A stretch of 38,211 bases of DNA from Ophioceras dolichostomum (taxonomy: Eukaryota; Ascomycota; Sordariomycetes; Magnaporthales; Ophioceraceae): NCBI GenBank assembly GCA_003049485.1, contig PYST01000361.1, forward strand, positions 1-38,211, written 5' to 3'. A program made the translations under genes and the position numbers. This document shows, one piece after another, positions 1-10,473 of this stretch (positions within the stretch are counted from its first letter, which is position 1; every line of letters starts with the position of its first letter). The notes under the pieces were generated by a model. The model was not told the DNA's origin and searched no databases. It saw only the letters and a list, made by a program, of their open reading frames with translations.

Positions 1-87
1 CCTAAGGTCTGTCGAGGGGGCTGCCTTGGTGACTGAGGCAACTCGTCCACGTGGGTGCACGGAAGTGCACCCAACCGTGGTTCAACA
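1..87 (+). repeat. Dispersed hairpin repeat, copy 1 (left end cut by window)
   Basis: This stretch matches 29978-30063 along nearly its whole length. Shared blocks include AGGTCTGT, TGCCTT-GACTGAGGCAACT, GGGTGCA-TGCACCC and GTGGTTCAACA. Two inverted repeats are visible: TGCCT/AGGCA, and GGGTGCAC-GGAA-GTGCACCC, an 8-bp stem with a 4-base loop flanked by CCACG and CGTGG. The GTTCAACA end resembles a Pol III B box (GWTCRANNC), so a tRNA-derived SINE fragment is possible, but the A box is poor. No coding capacity is seen. Confidence 0.7.
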
Positions 88-504
88 GGAACAGCTTCTT
101 CCGAGGCCTTCTGGTCAAGATGTGTCCGAGGTGGAGGGTGGAGCGGACAAAACCATGTCGGCAGACAACAGAGAGAAATGTAAGAGAAAAAGGGAGAGGC
201 CGCGGCTTCCGCAAGGATTCCCAGGAACTCGAGCTGACACTGGCGATGGTGCTCTTTGGTCATAGGCTGTAAAGCGGTACTGGTCTAGGCTGGAGGACGA
301 TCGGAAGGCTGTCCCCCCGCCCCCGTCTCCGTACGGTATGTGGCGGTGGACTCTGTGGTGATCGATGAGAAGGGTATTTGATATGATGTTAGTGGCAGTG
401 GTAGATACCCGGCAGAGATGGATTTTGCGAGGCTGATGGAGACAGAGAATGAGAGACCTCAGTCGTAGATTGACCAAGTGGCTGGGGTTTCGATCCACGA
501 CTAT

Positions 505-506
<2 letters not shown>

Positions 507-542
<36 letters not shown>
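507..542. repeat. Composite (TC)n(TG)n microsatellite
   Basis: About 14 TC units run directly into four TG units and then TCG. The same order, (TC)n(TG)nTCG, recurs at 32366-32397. Confidence 0.95.
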
Positions 543-543
<1 letters not shown>

Positions 544-764
544 CGGTCTCTCAAATTGCATTGAAAAAAAAGATGGCGAAAATAAGGTGGATAGAAAGGC
601 TATGATGGATCATGATGGGTTATCTGCACATTTGCGCTGGCAAGCTGCCTTTCTCCGTCTCATCGTCGGCGAAAGCCCGGCCAGGCCGACCAGCGGCAAT
701 CGGTCGGCTGTGACGGCACCACATCGAGCCGGGTTAGGTTATCCATGCCGATCCAGCTTCCCAC

Positions 765-776
765 CTACCTAGGTAG
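765..776. repeat. CTACCTAGGTAG palindrome
   Basis: A perfect 12-bp palindrome. It occurs identically at 8550-8561, and its 10-bp core recurs at 5158-5167. Loose AGGTAGGT variants are scattered elsewhere. The function is unknown. It may be a short dispersed repeat or a binding site for a dimeric protein. Confidence 0.6.
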
Positions 777-2907
777 TCTGCAGGACGCTTGGCAACCTGT
801 TGGACGAGTCAAGTTTTGATGGGATTGGCTATCGACCAACTAGGGACTACATGTCATGCCGGTATCTGAGCGCGGTAGAACCTTGGTAGGGTGGGAATGG
901 GAGAGAGGAAGTGAGAGCGGAGAGCCGGAATCGCGCATGATCACTGGTACCACAGTAACTGGCAGACGCGGCAGCAACAATAGGAGAAGTCCTCCCACCT
1001 AGAGCTCTAAGTTTCCGAAGGAGCGGTCGTGGTGGGGAGGGCCAAGAAGAGGCCGAAGAATATTGATTAATGGTCATCATCATGACTCCAACGTTGATGA
1101 ATGTCCACCAGTGTGCATTTGGCGGCGGCTGGTTCCGCTTGGGGGTTATTATGGGAGTGACACGCCCCCATAAGAGAACCAGAGGAAGACATCGAGTCAT
1201 GTTCTGAAAGCAGAGAGAGACACTGAGGACGGTGTGGCTTCGTAGCGTTCGCCCCGAAGCGGTAAAGCGGCAGAGCGGCAAAAGCGGCTTGTTCTCTGCA
1301 GGAGAAGATCGCTGATCGGCGCAACTCCCGTCTGAGTTCCCGCTGATGGTTGTAGGTGGCTGTAAGCTCAACGGCCCGGCTTGTTTCCGTCAGAGTCCAA
1401 GAAACGAACTCCCTCGCTTTCCAGCCCACAACTTCCCATTCTGGTGTGCAGGAATGATGGAACCTACCGCAAGCGGACGGGTGGGATTGGTGATGATACC
1501 CGTCCTGCTGTACATAATATTGCCCCTTCTGCCGATTTCGGTGAGCCCCTCTTCACCTCGCATTTTGATCGCAAAAAAGAGACGTTTGGTTCTGTCGACC
1601 GTGAGAAGCGATGGGGTCTTTGTGGCGTGCGCGAACCTTCCGCCTTGGCGCCGCACAAAAAAACGTGGCCAACGTCTGAATCAGGTCGTGCAGGTGGGGT
1701 TCACCCATGAACGTCGTACACCAACAGAATCGCGTTCTCAACTCAACGGCGCCGGCGGTTGTTACCCGAGACCTCGTCTACTAGATGGTGGAATAGAGTA
1801 TCCCTAGGTAGTTCGGATCGAGAGAGTCGACGGATGGACGTGAGCTGTTTGGTCGATTACAAGTCTCATCGCCCAGGAGGAGCTGGGCGGTTGAGGTTTG
1901 TTCTCCCGTCGGACCCGCGGCTCGTGACGAGCACGTCGCGCTGTCACTGCAAGTGGGGTATCAATGCTTGAACCCTGAACGCAGCATTCCTTGGGGGATA
2001 ATCACACCTTCACGCACGCACTGACCGGGAAGGATGTGCCGTCATAGGTTCATGTTGGCAGGGGTGAGGAGGAACATGAAGGCCAACAACGAGACGCATG
2101 CTCGACATCCCTTTCAGTGGATCGGCAAGTCCTTTTTAAGCGGCTGGCGCTTGCGGAGGGGATTCCTCCCTGCTTTCGAGAACGGCCCGATCAAGGAACA
2201 AACACATGAGTCAAACCCAGCGGCATGGTAGCAAGAAGGAGGTGGCAGCTCTGATGAACCGACGGTGGCGGCGGTGAGCTGAGAAGGGAGAAGAACGAGA
2301 AGAGAGAGAGAACAAACAATGCGAGCGTATCACTCAAACAGGGTTCATCGGTTCACAAGACCTCAAAAAACGGTAGCAAGTCATCGAGCGGGGTCAGCGC
2401 CAGGGTCCGACAGGTGCATCACCGCTTGGCGTGCGACCCTCCAAAGTCCGCCGAGCGAGCCCGTGTGCTGGTGTCCAGTGCCGTCATTTCCGATGTGTGC
2501 GGGCGGCATCCCTGGTGGAACGGTTCCAAGGGCCCTGTGTTCCAGCGTTTTCATTTTCTGGGCTCTGGATTTTTTTTTTCTTTGAACTGGCGGCCCCTGT
2601 CGCCGCATTTTCATGTTTGCTCGCTGGTTCCAACCGGCGGTCTGGTGTTTCCTCTTCCAGGGTTGTTTTCTCCTTCTCTCTCTGTCATTTGGGGAAGGAG
2701 AGGGACTCGACGACTGCTCACTCTTGCTTCACATCGTCATAATTAGCGAGAAAGCTGCCCAGGGCGGGGACGCAGGACGCCTGAAACGAATCAACATTTA
2801 CCTAGCTCTCCCAATCGGGATCGCCTCCGAACGCCCGCCGTCGACCCGGCACATTGTTGAGTCGACCTGCCGTCCGAACGAAGCAGCCCTCACATGTCGG
2901 ACGCACG

Positions 2908-4479
2908 ATGCGGATTCGGCGATTGTATACGATTTTCGCCGCGTCCGCCGTCTTCCTCTCACCATCTGGCTTCGTTGCCCCCGGACTAGTGGCAGCTGCC
3001 ACCCTGCTTTCGCCAGCAGACTGCAACGCCGATCGCGTGATCTTCACGTCGCAGGCCGACGTCGATGCCTCCAACTGCACCAACATCAAAGGCACATTGG
3101 TGATCCCCGCCACCGCGGTCGGGAACATCACCTTCACCTCTTTGCTCACCGTCGGCGGCGACTTCGCCGCTGAGGGCTGCAATGCCTCTACCGCCGACTG
3201 CACCCCGACCGTCGCGGGCATCACGAGCACGAACCTCACGACGGTCGGCGGCCGCCTGCGCATCGCGAGGATAGCCACCCTCTCGTCGATCGTGCTCCCG
3301 ACACTGCGCAGGGTCGACGGCGCTCTCGAGATCACGGACCTGTCTGGGCTGACCCGCCTCAACCTCGAGGGCATCAACCGTGTCGGCAGCTTCCACCTCA
3401 TCCGGGCTCCCGAGCTGCGCAGGGCTGACATCGGGCGCTACATGTTCACGACCGACTCTAGCATAGGCCTGAAGAACATCACGGACAAGACAAACCAGGT
3501 GGTCGAGGTGCGCAGCGTCGGACTCGAGAACCTGGACGGACTCGTCGACTTCTGGGACGCCAAGCAGTTCATCATTGAGGACATGCCCAACCTGCAGAAG
3601 CAGGCCATCCGCGTCGGGTCCGTCGACGAGGTCCGCGTGTCCGGCAACGGCAACCTGACGCTGTCATTCTGGGAGACGGGAAGCGTCGCCGGCGTCTCAG
3701 GGCCTAACATCAACAAGCTGGTCGTCAGCGGTGTGAAGCACATCAGCCCGTGCCTGATGCCCGTGGTGCGCGAGTTCGTCGCCGTCAACAACACGGTCGA
3801 ATACCTGCACTTCAACTTTGACCAGCTGGAGCGCTTCGAGGTCCGCGATAACCCACAGCTCAAGACCATGGTGCCCTGGCCGCATCTGAACCGCTACTGG
3901 CTCGACATCGCCATCTACGACAACCCGCAGCTGCTGCTCACGGCGTTCCCGGAAAGGAGCCCCGATGATAACCTGACTGCCCAAGAATGCAAAGATCTGT
4001 GGAACTCCATGACCGACCAGTGGAGATGGTTCCCGAACAGGTTCAACAGCGTTGTCGTCTCGGCTGATGTCGACAACACATTCTTGTGAGTTTTCTTCTC
4101 TCGCCTCGCCGCCTAAGCTCTTTCTTCCACCTCTGCCCGTCCCCAAAGACATATGTGACCACCTGAAGACAACGATTCTAACGCCTCGCCGAACCACAAA
4201 AGCAACTACTCGTTCGCGAGTTTGTATCTCAACGCGTCGGAGCGGGGCGCCACCAAGCCGAGGGTTCTCAAGCTCTTCGAGGTCAACTCGACAAACCCGT
4301 CCTTCAGCTGCGACGCACTCGACACGCTGCGCTCCGAGAAGGGCGCTTTCCCGGGGGAATACTCCTGCCAGGGGAAGTCTGTGCAGGCTGGGGGACCGTC
4401 GGCTGGCCATCCCAGCACGGAGGCCTGCCTCTGGACAGTGCTTGGGGCAGCGTTCTTATCGGCGATGATGCTCCTTTAA
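2908..4479 (+). CDS. GPI-anchored Ecm33/Sps2-family cell-wall protein
   Basis: Exons 2908-4085 and about 4203-4479 give a 484-residue protein. An N-terminal signal peptide (about residues 1-30, rich in Ala, Val and Phe) precedes a repetitive receptor L-domain-like region. That region opens with the Sps2/Ecm33 pattern of a Cys, I-x-SQAD and then SNCT-x-I-KG, followed by short beta-helical repeats such as LTTVGGRLRI and LEITDLSGLTRLNLEG. Many N-glycosylation sequons are present. The C-terminus is hydrophobic (ACLWTVLGAAFLSAMMLL), as expected for GPI attachment. Members of this family are wall or plasma-membrane glycoproteins needed for wall integrity; that role is inferred for this diverged copy. 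The start is the ATG at 2908, because the open frame upstream begins at a TTG without a signal sequence. Intron 4086-4202 has GTGAGT, a CTAAC branch site at 4178-4182 and acceptor AAAG; the phase matches. Acceptor 4220 is an alternative. Confidence 0.8.
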
Positions 4480-5302
4480 TCGAGGTGCTTGTGCCTCAAA
4501 TGCATGCCGAGAGGGAATTTCCAATAAGCAACACTGACATCACCAACCCACCGATCCCTCACCCGCATCTGGAGAGGAAAGACCTTGAGTACCCGGACAG
4601 GCGCTCTCCCCGGTCGGCCCAGTACCTATCCAGTAGCTAGAGCCGCCGCTCAGGCTGGACACCTACCTATAGATCATCAGGGTACCTCAAGGCAGGCAAC
4701 CCGGGACTCGATGGCGGACAGTCCAGGCATCGGACTAGGAGGGACTACATCCCTTCTCAATCGAGTCGTGAAGACCTCCATACATACGAAGCACACAGAC
4801 ATGCATTCGCGGCGAACTGTCCACCGAGTCAGTCATGCCCACCTCACAATGAAGGCCCCTTGGGCTTTTGGGAGCATTGTGTCAATAACTCAGTGCGGGG
4901 TGTTCGCGAAACATGAGCGATTAATGGATCAGAAAGAGAGAATTGCTCATGGAGCCAGGAACAGACAGACTCTGAAAAACGTACATACCAACTACAGTAA
5001 TACTTAGTAGGCTAGTATTTGAAACAAGCGATAGGAAGCTACAGCGCGACAAATCGCGTTTCTCCGCTTTGGGTACCGTGCCTGCGTTTTCCTGTTCCTC
5101 CATCTGCGCGTCCACATCGGTAAGCTAGCGAGCATTCCAACACGGCTAGTAGGTACTTACCTAGGTAGGTTATTCCTGACGGGATCGGCCGGGTGACTGG
5201 AATGATGCGTGTGGTCCGACGACCCCACCCTTGCGCCACCCGCGCACTCCTTCATCAGTTTATAGGCTAGTCAAATTCTCGGATCGTCCTAGAATCTAAA
5301 AT
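4480..5302. other. Intergenic region with no gene seen
   Basis: This is the 3' flank of the wall-protein gene and the 5' flank of the tRNA gene. It contains CCTACCTATAG near 4665 and a TACCTAGGTA palindrome at 5158-5167. A 140-codon frame at 4585-5007 lacks recognisable features. Confidence 0.6.
5158..5167. repeat. TACCTAGGTA palindrome
   Basis: A 10-bp palindromic core shared with 765-776 and 8550-8561. It lies about 140 bp upstream of the tRNA-Leu gene. Confidence 0.5.
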
Positions 5303-5383
5303 GGCAAGTTGTCCGAGAGGTTATGGAGTAGGATTTAGGCTCCTATGGTTCACACCGCGTGGGTTCGAATCCCACACTTGTCA
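5303..5383 (+). tRNA. tRNA-Leu (anticodon UAG)
   Basis: An 81-nt sequence folds into a complete type II (long variable arm) tRNA. The acceptor stem is GGCAAGT/ACTTGTC with one G-U pair and discriminator A at 5383. The D stem is TCC/GGA and the loop contains GAGAGGTTAT. The anticodon stem is TAGGA/TCCTA around loop TTTAGGC, which gives anticodon UAG (reads CUA). A GGT/ACC variable arm and a T arm GTGGG-TTCGAAT-CCCAC follow. No intron is present. A 12-T Pol III terminator follows five bases later. Confidence 0.96.
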
Positions 5384-6233
5384 ACACTTTTTTTTTTTTG
5401 CTTCTTTTTGTTTTTCCCGCATTGTGTCCCCCAACTTGTTTTCAGCTCAAATCCACCGACAGCCAATTTGTTCCTACTTCGCCATTTCGGCTTGCCTCAT
5501 AGCACCTCCCCTAACGGTCACTGCCAAATCATTTAAGTTTTGCACCCGATGAGAGCGGCACATAATATTAGTCGGGCCTGTGGCGAGGATGCAGCACCCA
5601 GGCTTCGAGTGGTGAGGTTGTTTTCAAACTCCCGTAGATCATTACTACAAAAAATCTGCTGGACAATGCATTACACCTCCCCTGTGTCAATCAACTCTCC
5701 ATGTTCGGCCGCTCAAGCAGACAGCTTTCGACGCAGGCTTTCATACAGTGAATCGCAACGCTTCGAACCACCATCCGCTCCGGGCGCACTTCACTGCTTC
5801 AGCCTTGCTTATTCAAGGTAGTCATCGCCTCAAGGAAACCTGGTCACAACGCCACTCGCCTTGCGAGCACACTTCGGTCACCTCCACCTGCCCGATCAAA
5901 TGCACCTTCCTTCCAGCATGTCTATTAAAGCCGTTTGTCTTCGGCCTATACCACTCCCAATAATCAACACACCACACACTCTTATCTTCGCCCGGAAATC
6001 CAGCCGTCCCGTCCAGCCGTGTTCTGTTGTTTCCTCACAGCAAACGAATGCTTACAGGGCTTGGTGCGTGTGCCGGCCACAAACTTCCACCCGTCCGTCT
6101 GGCCACACGAGATAAGGATTATTCATTGATGATAACTGACCCTGCCGCAACGAACCGAAATAAGGCCAGCAAACCAAATACCCAACCAACAAAAGCTCCG
6201 CCAGCTCACTGGCAAACGAACAGCCCAGACAGA
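5384..6233. other. Intergenic region
   Basis: After the tRNA terminator no convincing gene is visible. Short open frames lack domains and splice support. The final 200 bases are C- and A-rich and probably contain the 5' UTR and promoter of the gene at 6234. Confidence 0.55.
5388..5399 (+). terminator. RNA polymerase III poly-T terminator
   Basis: Twelve consecutive T residues lie immediately downstream of the tRNA-Leu gene. Confidence 0.9.
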
Positions 6234-7075
6234 ATGTGCACCGACCACTCCACAGACTTCATCTGCCGCAACCCCTCCTGCAATGCCTCCTACCGGTCCA
6301 CCATCCAAGCACAACGCTGCTCCGGCTACGACCCCGACGTCGTCGCCTGCCCCATCTCCTCGCTAATGGCCAAACGGCTCAGCTACCCTCACTGCCTAGT
6401 CTCCATCACCAACCAGTGCCACTACGGCGTGAGGCAGTGGCGCGAGCCGCGTGACAGACGCGACGGGCGCAAGGAGCACAACCAGCAGAACTTGGACGAC
6501 AAGGAGAACGAGGACGACGAGGAGAACGAGGACGACGAGGAGAACGAGGACGACGAGGAGAACGAGGACGACGAGGAGAACGAGGACGACGCGGAGGATG
6601 GGCAAGAGCACGAGCACGAGCATGACGACGGGGACTATGAGGAGCNGACGGGGACTATGAGGAGCGCGAGGATGGGGAGCACGAGGAGGAGGATGAAGAC
6701 GAGAGCTCAGACTATCAGGAGGAGAATGAGGAGGAGGATGAAGACGAGGACGAGGACGAGTACGAGGACAATTACTACACTTACGCCGACGACATCGCCA
6801 CCGTCGCCGTCTACATAGAGGGCCTCTGCGACGCGTGCACGGCGACCGCCCAGCAGATGGAGAAGGACGGCAAGGAAGTGCCCGAGGGCTGGATGGATCG
6901 GTACTGCGACTTCGTGGACGACATCAAGGAGCGGAACCGCAATGCGCTGGCGTGGCTGGACGAGACCGGGGACGGGCAGGTTGTGCTCTACGAGAGGTTT
7001 GAGCCCGAGTGGGAGGGTGCTCCGGAGGTGAGGGGGAGGAAGGTCGTTGTCGTGAGGCCGATGCGCCGAGTCTGA
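6234..7075 (+). CDS. Hypothetical Cys-rich protein with acidic repeats; frame broken at an assembly N
   Basis: The ATG at 6234 opens a frame whose first 70 residues carry seven cysteines (MCTDHS, ICRNPSC, RCSG, ACPIS, PHCL, QCHY), suggesting a small metal-binding or disulfide module. Five near-perfect EENEDD repeats follow (6501-6590), then a longer Glu/Asp/His-rich stretch. The frame then continues to a well-formed C-terminal region with YYTYADD, LCDACTATA, GWMDRYCDFVDD and ALAWLDETGDG, and stops at 7073-7075. The upstream and downstream halves are in different frames. The switch falls at the single N (6646), inside a duplicated 19-base unit, so the break is most simply a collapsed or mis-sized repeat in the assembly rather than a true mutation. 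The protein is probably about 280 residues. I do not recognise the family. Confidence 0.6.
6501..6590 (+). repeat. 18-bp coding minisatellite, five units
   Basis: Five consecutive 18-bp units of the form GAGGAGAACGAGGACGAC (the first unit begins AAG) encode EENEDD. Only the first unit differs clearly. Confidence 0.95.
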
Positions 7076-7203
7076 CGAGTGGAGGAGGTGGGCCCTGATT
7101 TTTCGTTGAGCTGCGTCCCTCCTTGACGTTTCTCTCTCATACTAGCCTCTTGTCTCAGCACGACGCTCGGCGATGAAAGGGAACGTCGCGTTGCTGGTTT
7201 TTC

Positions 7204-7512
7204 TTAGGTGTGTACGTCGAGCGTCGTGGCGGAGTTCCTGCTCACTCTACCAGACTGATCAATCAAGCGCTGTTCTAGACCACCGTAGCTATTCTTACAA
7301 AGATGCCGGTTCTTGACCTGTTGTGGTGTTCCGGATGTGTGCTGAGAAGGAGGAGGGAGCTTGATCTTCCGCTTCAGCACGGGCATCTCATTCTCGTACT
7401 TCAATCCGCCGCTCTCGGTATCTTCAGAAAGCCCCCCGCTGTGTGGTGAGGTTTCTGCCCTCGAGGCTCTTACGATGCGGCTCCGAACGGAACTTCTAGA
7501 GGGGACATACAT
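7204..7512 (-). CDS. Weak hypothetical protein candidate
   Basis: The frame runs from the ATG at 7512 to a TAA at 7204-7206 (102 residues). It contains a polar segment (LSEDTESGG, NEMPVLKRKIKLPPP). The composition is protein-like but no domain is recognised. It may be an exon of the same gene as 8084-8326, which lies upstream on the same strand and also contains EDTES, but I could not find splice sites joining them with certainty. Confidence 0.22.
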   Translation of the reverse strand: MYVPSRSSVRSRIVRASRAETSPHSGGLSEDTESGGLKYENEMPVLKRKIKLPPPSQHTSGTPQQVKNRHLCKNSYGGLEQRLIDQSGRVSRNSATTLDVHT

Positions 7513-8083
7513 AGGCGCGTCAACGTGGGATGAAGGTTTGTGTTTTAGGGAAACGATTGTGGGTAAAAGCCGTTGAAACGCATTGCCACGAATCGACAGC
7601 AGCCTGTTCACAGTACAGAAAGCGCGCGCTCATATTTCTCTGGCTCGAGAGATTTTCTGGCTGCCAAGGGATGAAATCGTTCGCGCTGCTAGTTGCCAGT
7701 GATGCACAAACATAGGCCTAGATCGCTCCTTGGTGTTGTAAGACGGTGCACAAGATACAACCGACGATGATGCTTTTCCGAGACTTTGCCGCTACTCAAT
7801 CCTCTGGTCCTCCTCGCTCTTGCTCTCTCTGCGATGATGTGCAGCCTCCCTTAACCTGGTTGCCGTTTCCCTCCTTGCATCAATCCACAGAACGTGCATT
7901 GGCTCTTGTCGTGCGGCCGGCTGGACGGAGTTGCATTGCGTGTTAGGAGAGGTCTCAATTTGGAAACCGTGTGTGAGGGGGAGCGTTAGAAGCTTTCGAT
8001 GCATCCATCATCTCCCCGTCCCGTCTCTGACCTAGTGGGAGCTCGACGGCGGGGTGTTTACCAATTTTTCTAGCCGCGCCTAA
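7513..8083. other. Region without supported gene
   Basis: Nothing convincing is seen here. It could contain introns or 5' sequence of the minus-strand candidates on either side. Confidence 0.4.
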
Positions 8084-8326
8084 TCATCTGAAGAAGCTCA
8101 GTGAGTGGATCATGCCAACGCCGAAGTTCGCACCTTCGTCTTCGGATGAGGCCGATTCCGTATCCTCGGCCACCCCGGCACCGGCAACCTGGGGGTTGTC
8201 CTCGATTTCTGGCACCTTGCTCGGTGTGCAGTCGTTGGCTTGGGCTGAAGATGTGTTTTCGGTGCTCTGGACGGGCATAGCATTTTCCTCGTCTGGGATG
8301 GGGCCTTTCTGGTTGTTGGAGCACAT
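8084..8326 (-). CDS. Weak hypothetical acidic protein candidate
   Basis: An 80-residue frame starts at the ATG at 8326 (MCSNNQKGPIPDEEN). It is rich in Glu, Asp, Ser and Pro and ends with IHSLSFFR. It looks like disordered protein (VAEDTESASSEDEG), and the third codon positions are moderately GC-rich. No family is recognised. It could be a first exon of a larger minus-strand gene that includes 7204-7512. Confidence 0.27.
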   Translation of the reverse strand: MCSNNQKGPIPDEENAMPVQSTENTSSAQANDCTPSKVPEIEDNPQVAGAGVAEDTESASSEDEGANFGVGMIHSLSFFR

Positions 8327-8549
8327 GTCTGACAATTGCGGTCAGTCAGTAAGCTGAGGAGGTGGGCGTAGGTGGAGAACAGAAGCTTAAGAGTGTCGCG
8401 AGGACGTAACGTCTATAAAGGGGAAGAGTCCGAATGGTTGGCCGATGCCCCAATCCCATCATTGCTTCAGCTTTGCGTGGGTAGTGATCGATGGAAGTTT
8501 ATGTATACTTGGTTCACGTTACCAAGACGTTCGGCTTTCTTGTCCCGTA

Positions 8550-8561
8550 CTACCTAGGTAG
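8550..8561. repeat. CTACCTAGGTAG palindrome
   Basis: Identical 12-bp palindrome to 765-776. Confidence 0.6.
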
Positions 8562-8864
8562 CCAGGATGAATGCTGGCTCATCGCATCGTTTCGGGCAAG
8601 CATCCTAGCGGGACTGTTATTTGAAGAAACTCACGCATGTGGAAGTTTCATCCCCTCGCTATGTGCATGCGCCACAGAAGTCCACCCCTGTCTTCCAGGC
8701 ACAGCAGTACGGGATATGACGACAGAGTCTGGCGACTCACACGCGTAACTCCTTGAGGCTTCAGTTCCGCCTAGGCACACTTGGATCCTGCACAAATAAT
8801 AGCCATACAGATACACTCGCCAGTACCAGGTACCAAGGTGTATTAGGAGAAGCTAGAGTGCATG

Positions 8865-8899
8865 CGTCGCTCACGTCAGCCTAGCAGGGCTGAGCGACG
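8865..8899. repeat. Imperfect hairpin / inverted repeat
   Basis: CGTCGCTCA (8865-8873) is perfectly complementary in inverted order to TGAGCGACG (8891-8899). The spacer holds a second pairing, CAGCC with GGCTG, so a long stem-loop is possible. No gene lies within several hundred bases. Confidence 0.55.
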
Positions 8900-9587
8900 T
8901 CTGACTTGTAAGTTGTGCAGACAAACACGGCCGAGCCATGTCCAGTAGCTCGGATCCTAACGGTTCCTTGAAGGAGTCGGGAAGCTGAGCTGGGCACTGC
9001 AGCGGCAAGATGCTACACTTTCCGCTTGCGAAGATTTGGGGAGGTTGAGCAGAAGATTCATCATAAAGTAGCCCGCCCGACGAAGAAAGATCAGCGAAGC
9101 TTCCTGAATTGCAACTATTTCTTAGGCAAGACGGGTGGTCACGTCCAGCCTGTCCTCATCCCCGTCCCATTCCTTACGGCAAGTATTGCCGTGAGGCCCT
9201 TCACCATTGCTGTGCGCGTGCTCACCGTACTCCTCAAGACGAAGGGGCAATGGTGCACTACGTTGCCAGTTTCTTTGTTTATGCCCAACAACCCTCCACC
9301 TGCACATTGGAGAAGGAGAACACGCAGACACCGGGCCAGAAACAAGAGAAGATGGAGGCTGGAGGATTGCCGCGACGCAAAGGGCTCATGTCCCACATCA
9401 CCGACGATCCCATCACGATATCCGGGTGGTGCGCGAAGACTGTTGGAAAGGCAATGGGGAAAGGAACAAGCACGCGTGCAAAATACTACTGAATTCTTGT
9501 GTCTGTCGTCCAAAGGAAAGCTATCTGTGCGTTGGTGGGGAGAGCGACCTTATAAAGGCTACTTGGTAGGTAGATGCCTTGGAAGTT

Positions 9588-9620
9588 GATGCCTTAGGAC
9601 TGAGGCAACAGCTGCCACGT
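9588..9620 (+). repeat. Diverged fragment of the dispersed repeat
   Basis: GATGCCTT-GGACTGAGGCAAC followed by GCCACGTG resembles the first half of the repeat at 1-87 and 29978-30063. The GTGCAC hairpin half is absent. The 14-mer GGCAACAGCTGCCA (9604-9617) recurs exactly at 29221-29234; in both places GCAGGTAC follows within a few bases. Confidence 0.45.
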
Positions 9621-10473
9621 GAGCAGGTACCTACTATGAACCAACAGGCTGGCTGTTTGCTGCACAAAGAAGAGAAAATCAAACTCGATTTCGCGCCTTG
9701 TTTGAATTCTGGCGAAAGAGGGTTGTGCGGGTGGCGATCGAGCTGGTCGAGGGGAGGTTGCTTGAGGGCGGGAGGGGTCAGTCCCCTCCTGTTGGGGTAA
9801 AATACTAGTACTGTGGTCGTTTGCTTCGTCGTGATGGTGAATAGCTCGTGAATGGGCCCACAGTCTTCTGAATACGTGTTAATCGCGGCTCCTGTTCGTG
9901 TTTTTTCAAACCCAACTCTTCTTTTTTGCTTTACCTCCTCCAGCTTAACGCCATTCTCAGCAAACGACTACCAGCGAGAAAGCAAACGAGTCCCAAGCAG
10001 TGCAGAACGGTCGTCAAACGAAGACAAGAAGCTTCTCTGAGGTGCTGTTGTCCTTTCCATCTCCTGTTTGCATGCTCCCTGGCGAGAAGCCATTACCAAA
10101 AGCAAGCCTGAACTTCTGCCCCAGCCCATTCCTCGATTTCATAATTCTCATCCCCCATCTTCTCAAGGCGCCAAGGCGAGAAAGATGCCTTCATTGCTTT
10201 TCTCAGTCTCCCCCTTAAACATACGTCTTTGTCGGCGTACTGGGATAGAGATGGCTGTTCTGGCGATGTATTCCGCAACATTTGAACGAAGTCCATCCAC
10301 TTCCCTTGTTCGGCTGGCACAGAGGTCTGACAGAGAAAGCCGGCGCTGCCTGGCGTGTCACATCCCTTTTCATCCCTGCCAAATCGGCGACAAACGCTAA
10401 TTGTGGCAAAGTTTTCTTTTAGTTTTTTCCCTTCTTCTTTTTCGATCATCTTCTCCCTTCGTTGCATGGAAGA

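Larger units (their letters stand above)
88..2907. other. Gene-poor region
   Basis: No gene could be supported here. Open frames of 60-210 codons occur on both strands, but they overlap each other, mostly start at non-ATG codons, and show no recognisable domain or credible splice pattern. The stretch contains a TC/TG microsatellite, a CTACCTAGGTAG palindrome and pyrimidine-rich tracts near 2660-2690. The last few hundred bases probably hold the promoter and 5' UTR of the gene starting at 2908. Confidence 0.6.
8327..10473. other. Long region without a supported gene
   Basis: This region contains a CTACCTAGGTAG palindrome (8550-8561), a strong inverted repeat (8865-8899) and a diverged copy of the hairpin-repeat core (9588-9620). 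Overlapping frames at 9026-9589 and 9109-9492 are long, but they use different frames of the same DNA and show no domain. A CT- and T-rich tract at 10410-10465 is probably the leader of the small gene starting at 10474. Confidence 0.5.

Noticed and set aside
847..1429. Overlapping minus-strand frames of 174 and 120 codons
   Set aside because: They overlap in different frames, and neither shows domain, signal or splice support. They are expected by chance in GC-rich DNA.
6451..6660. Arg/Thr-rich frame antiparallel in phase to the acidic repeat
   Set aside because: It is a shadow of the 18-bp minisatellite in another frame.
9026..9589. Plus-strand frames of 187 and 127 codons
   Set aside because: Two different frames of the same DNA are both open. 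No domain is recognised and composition is inconclusive. Transcript data would decide.
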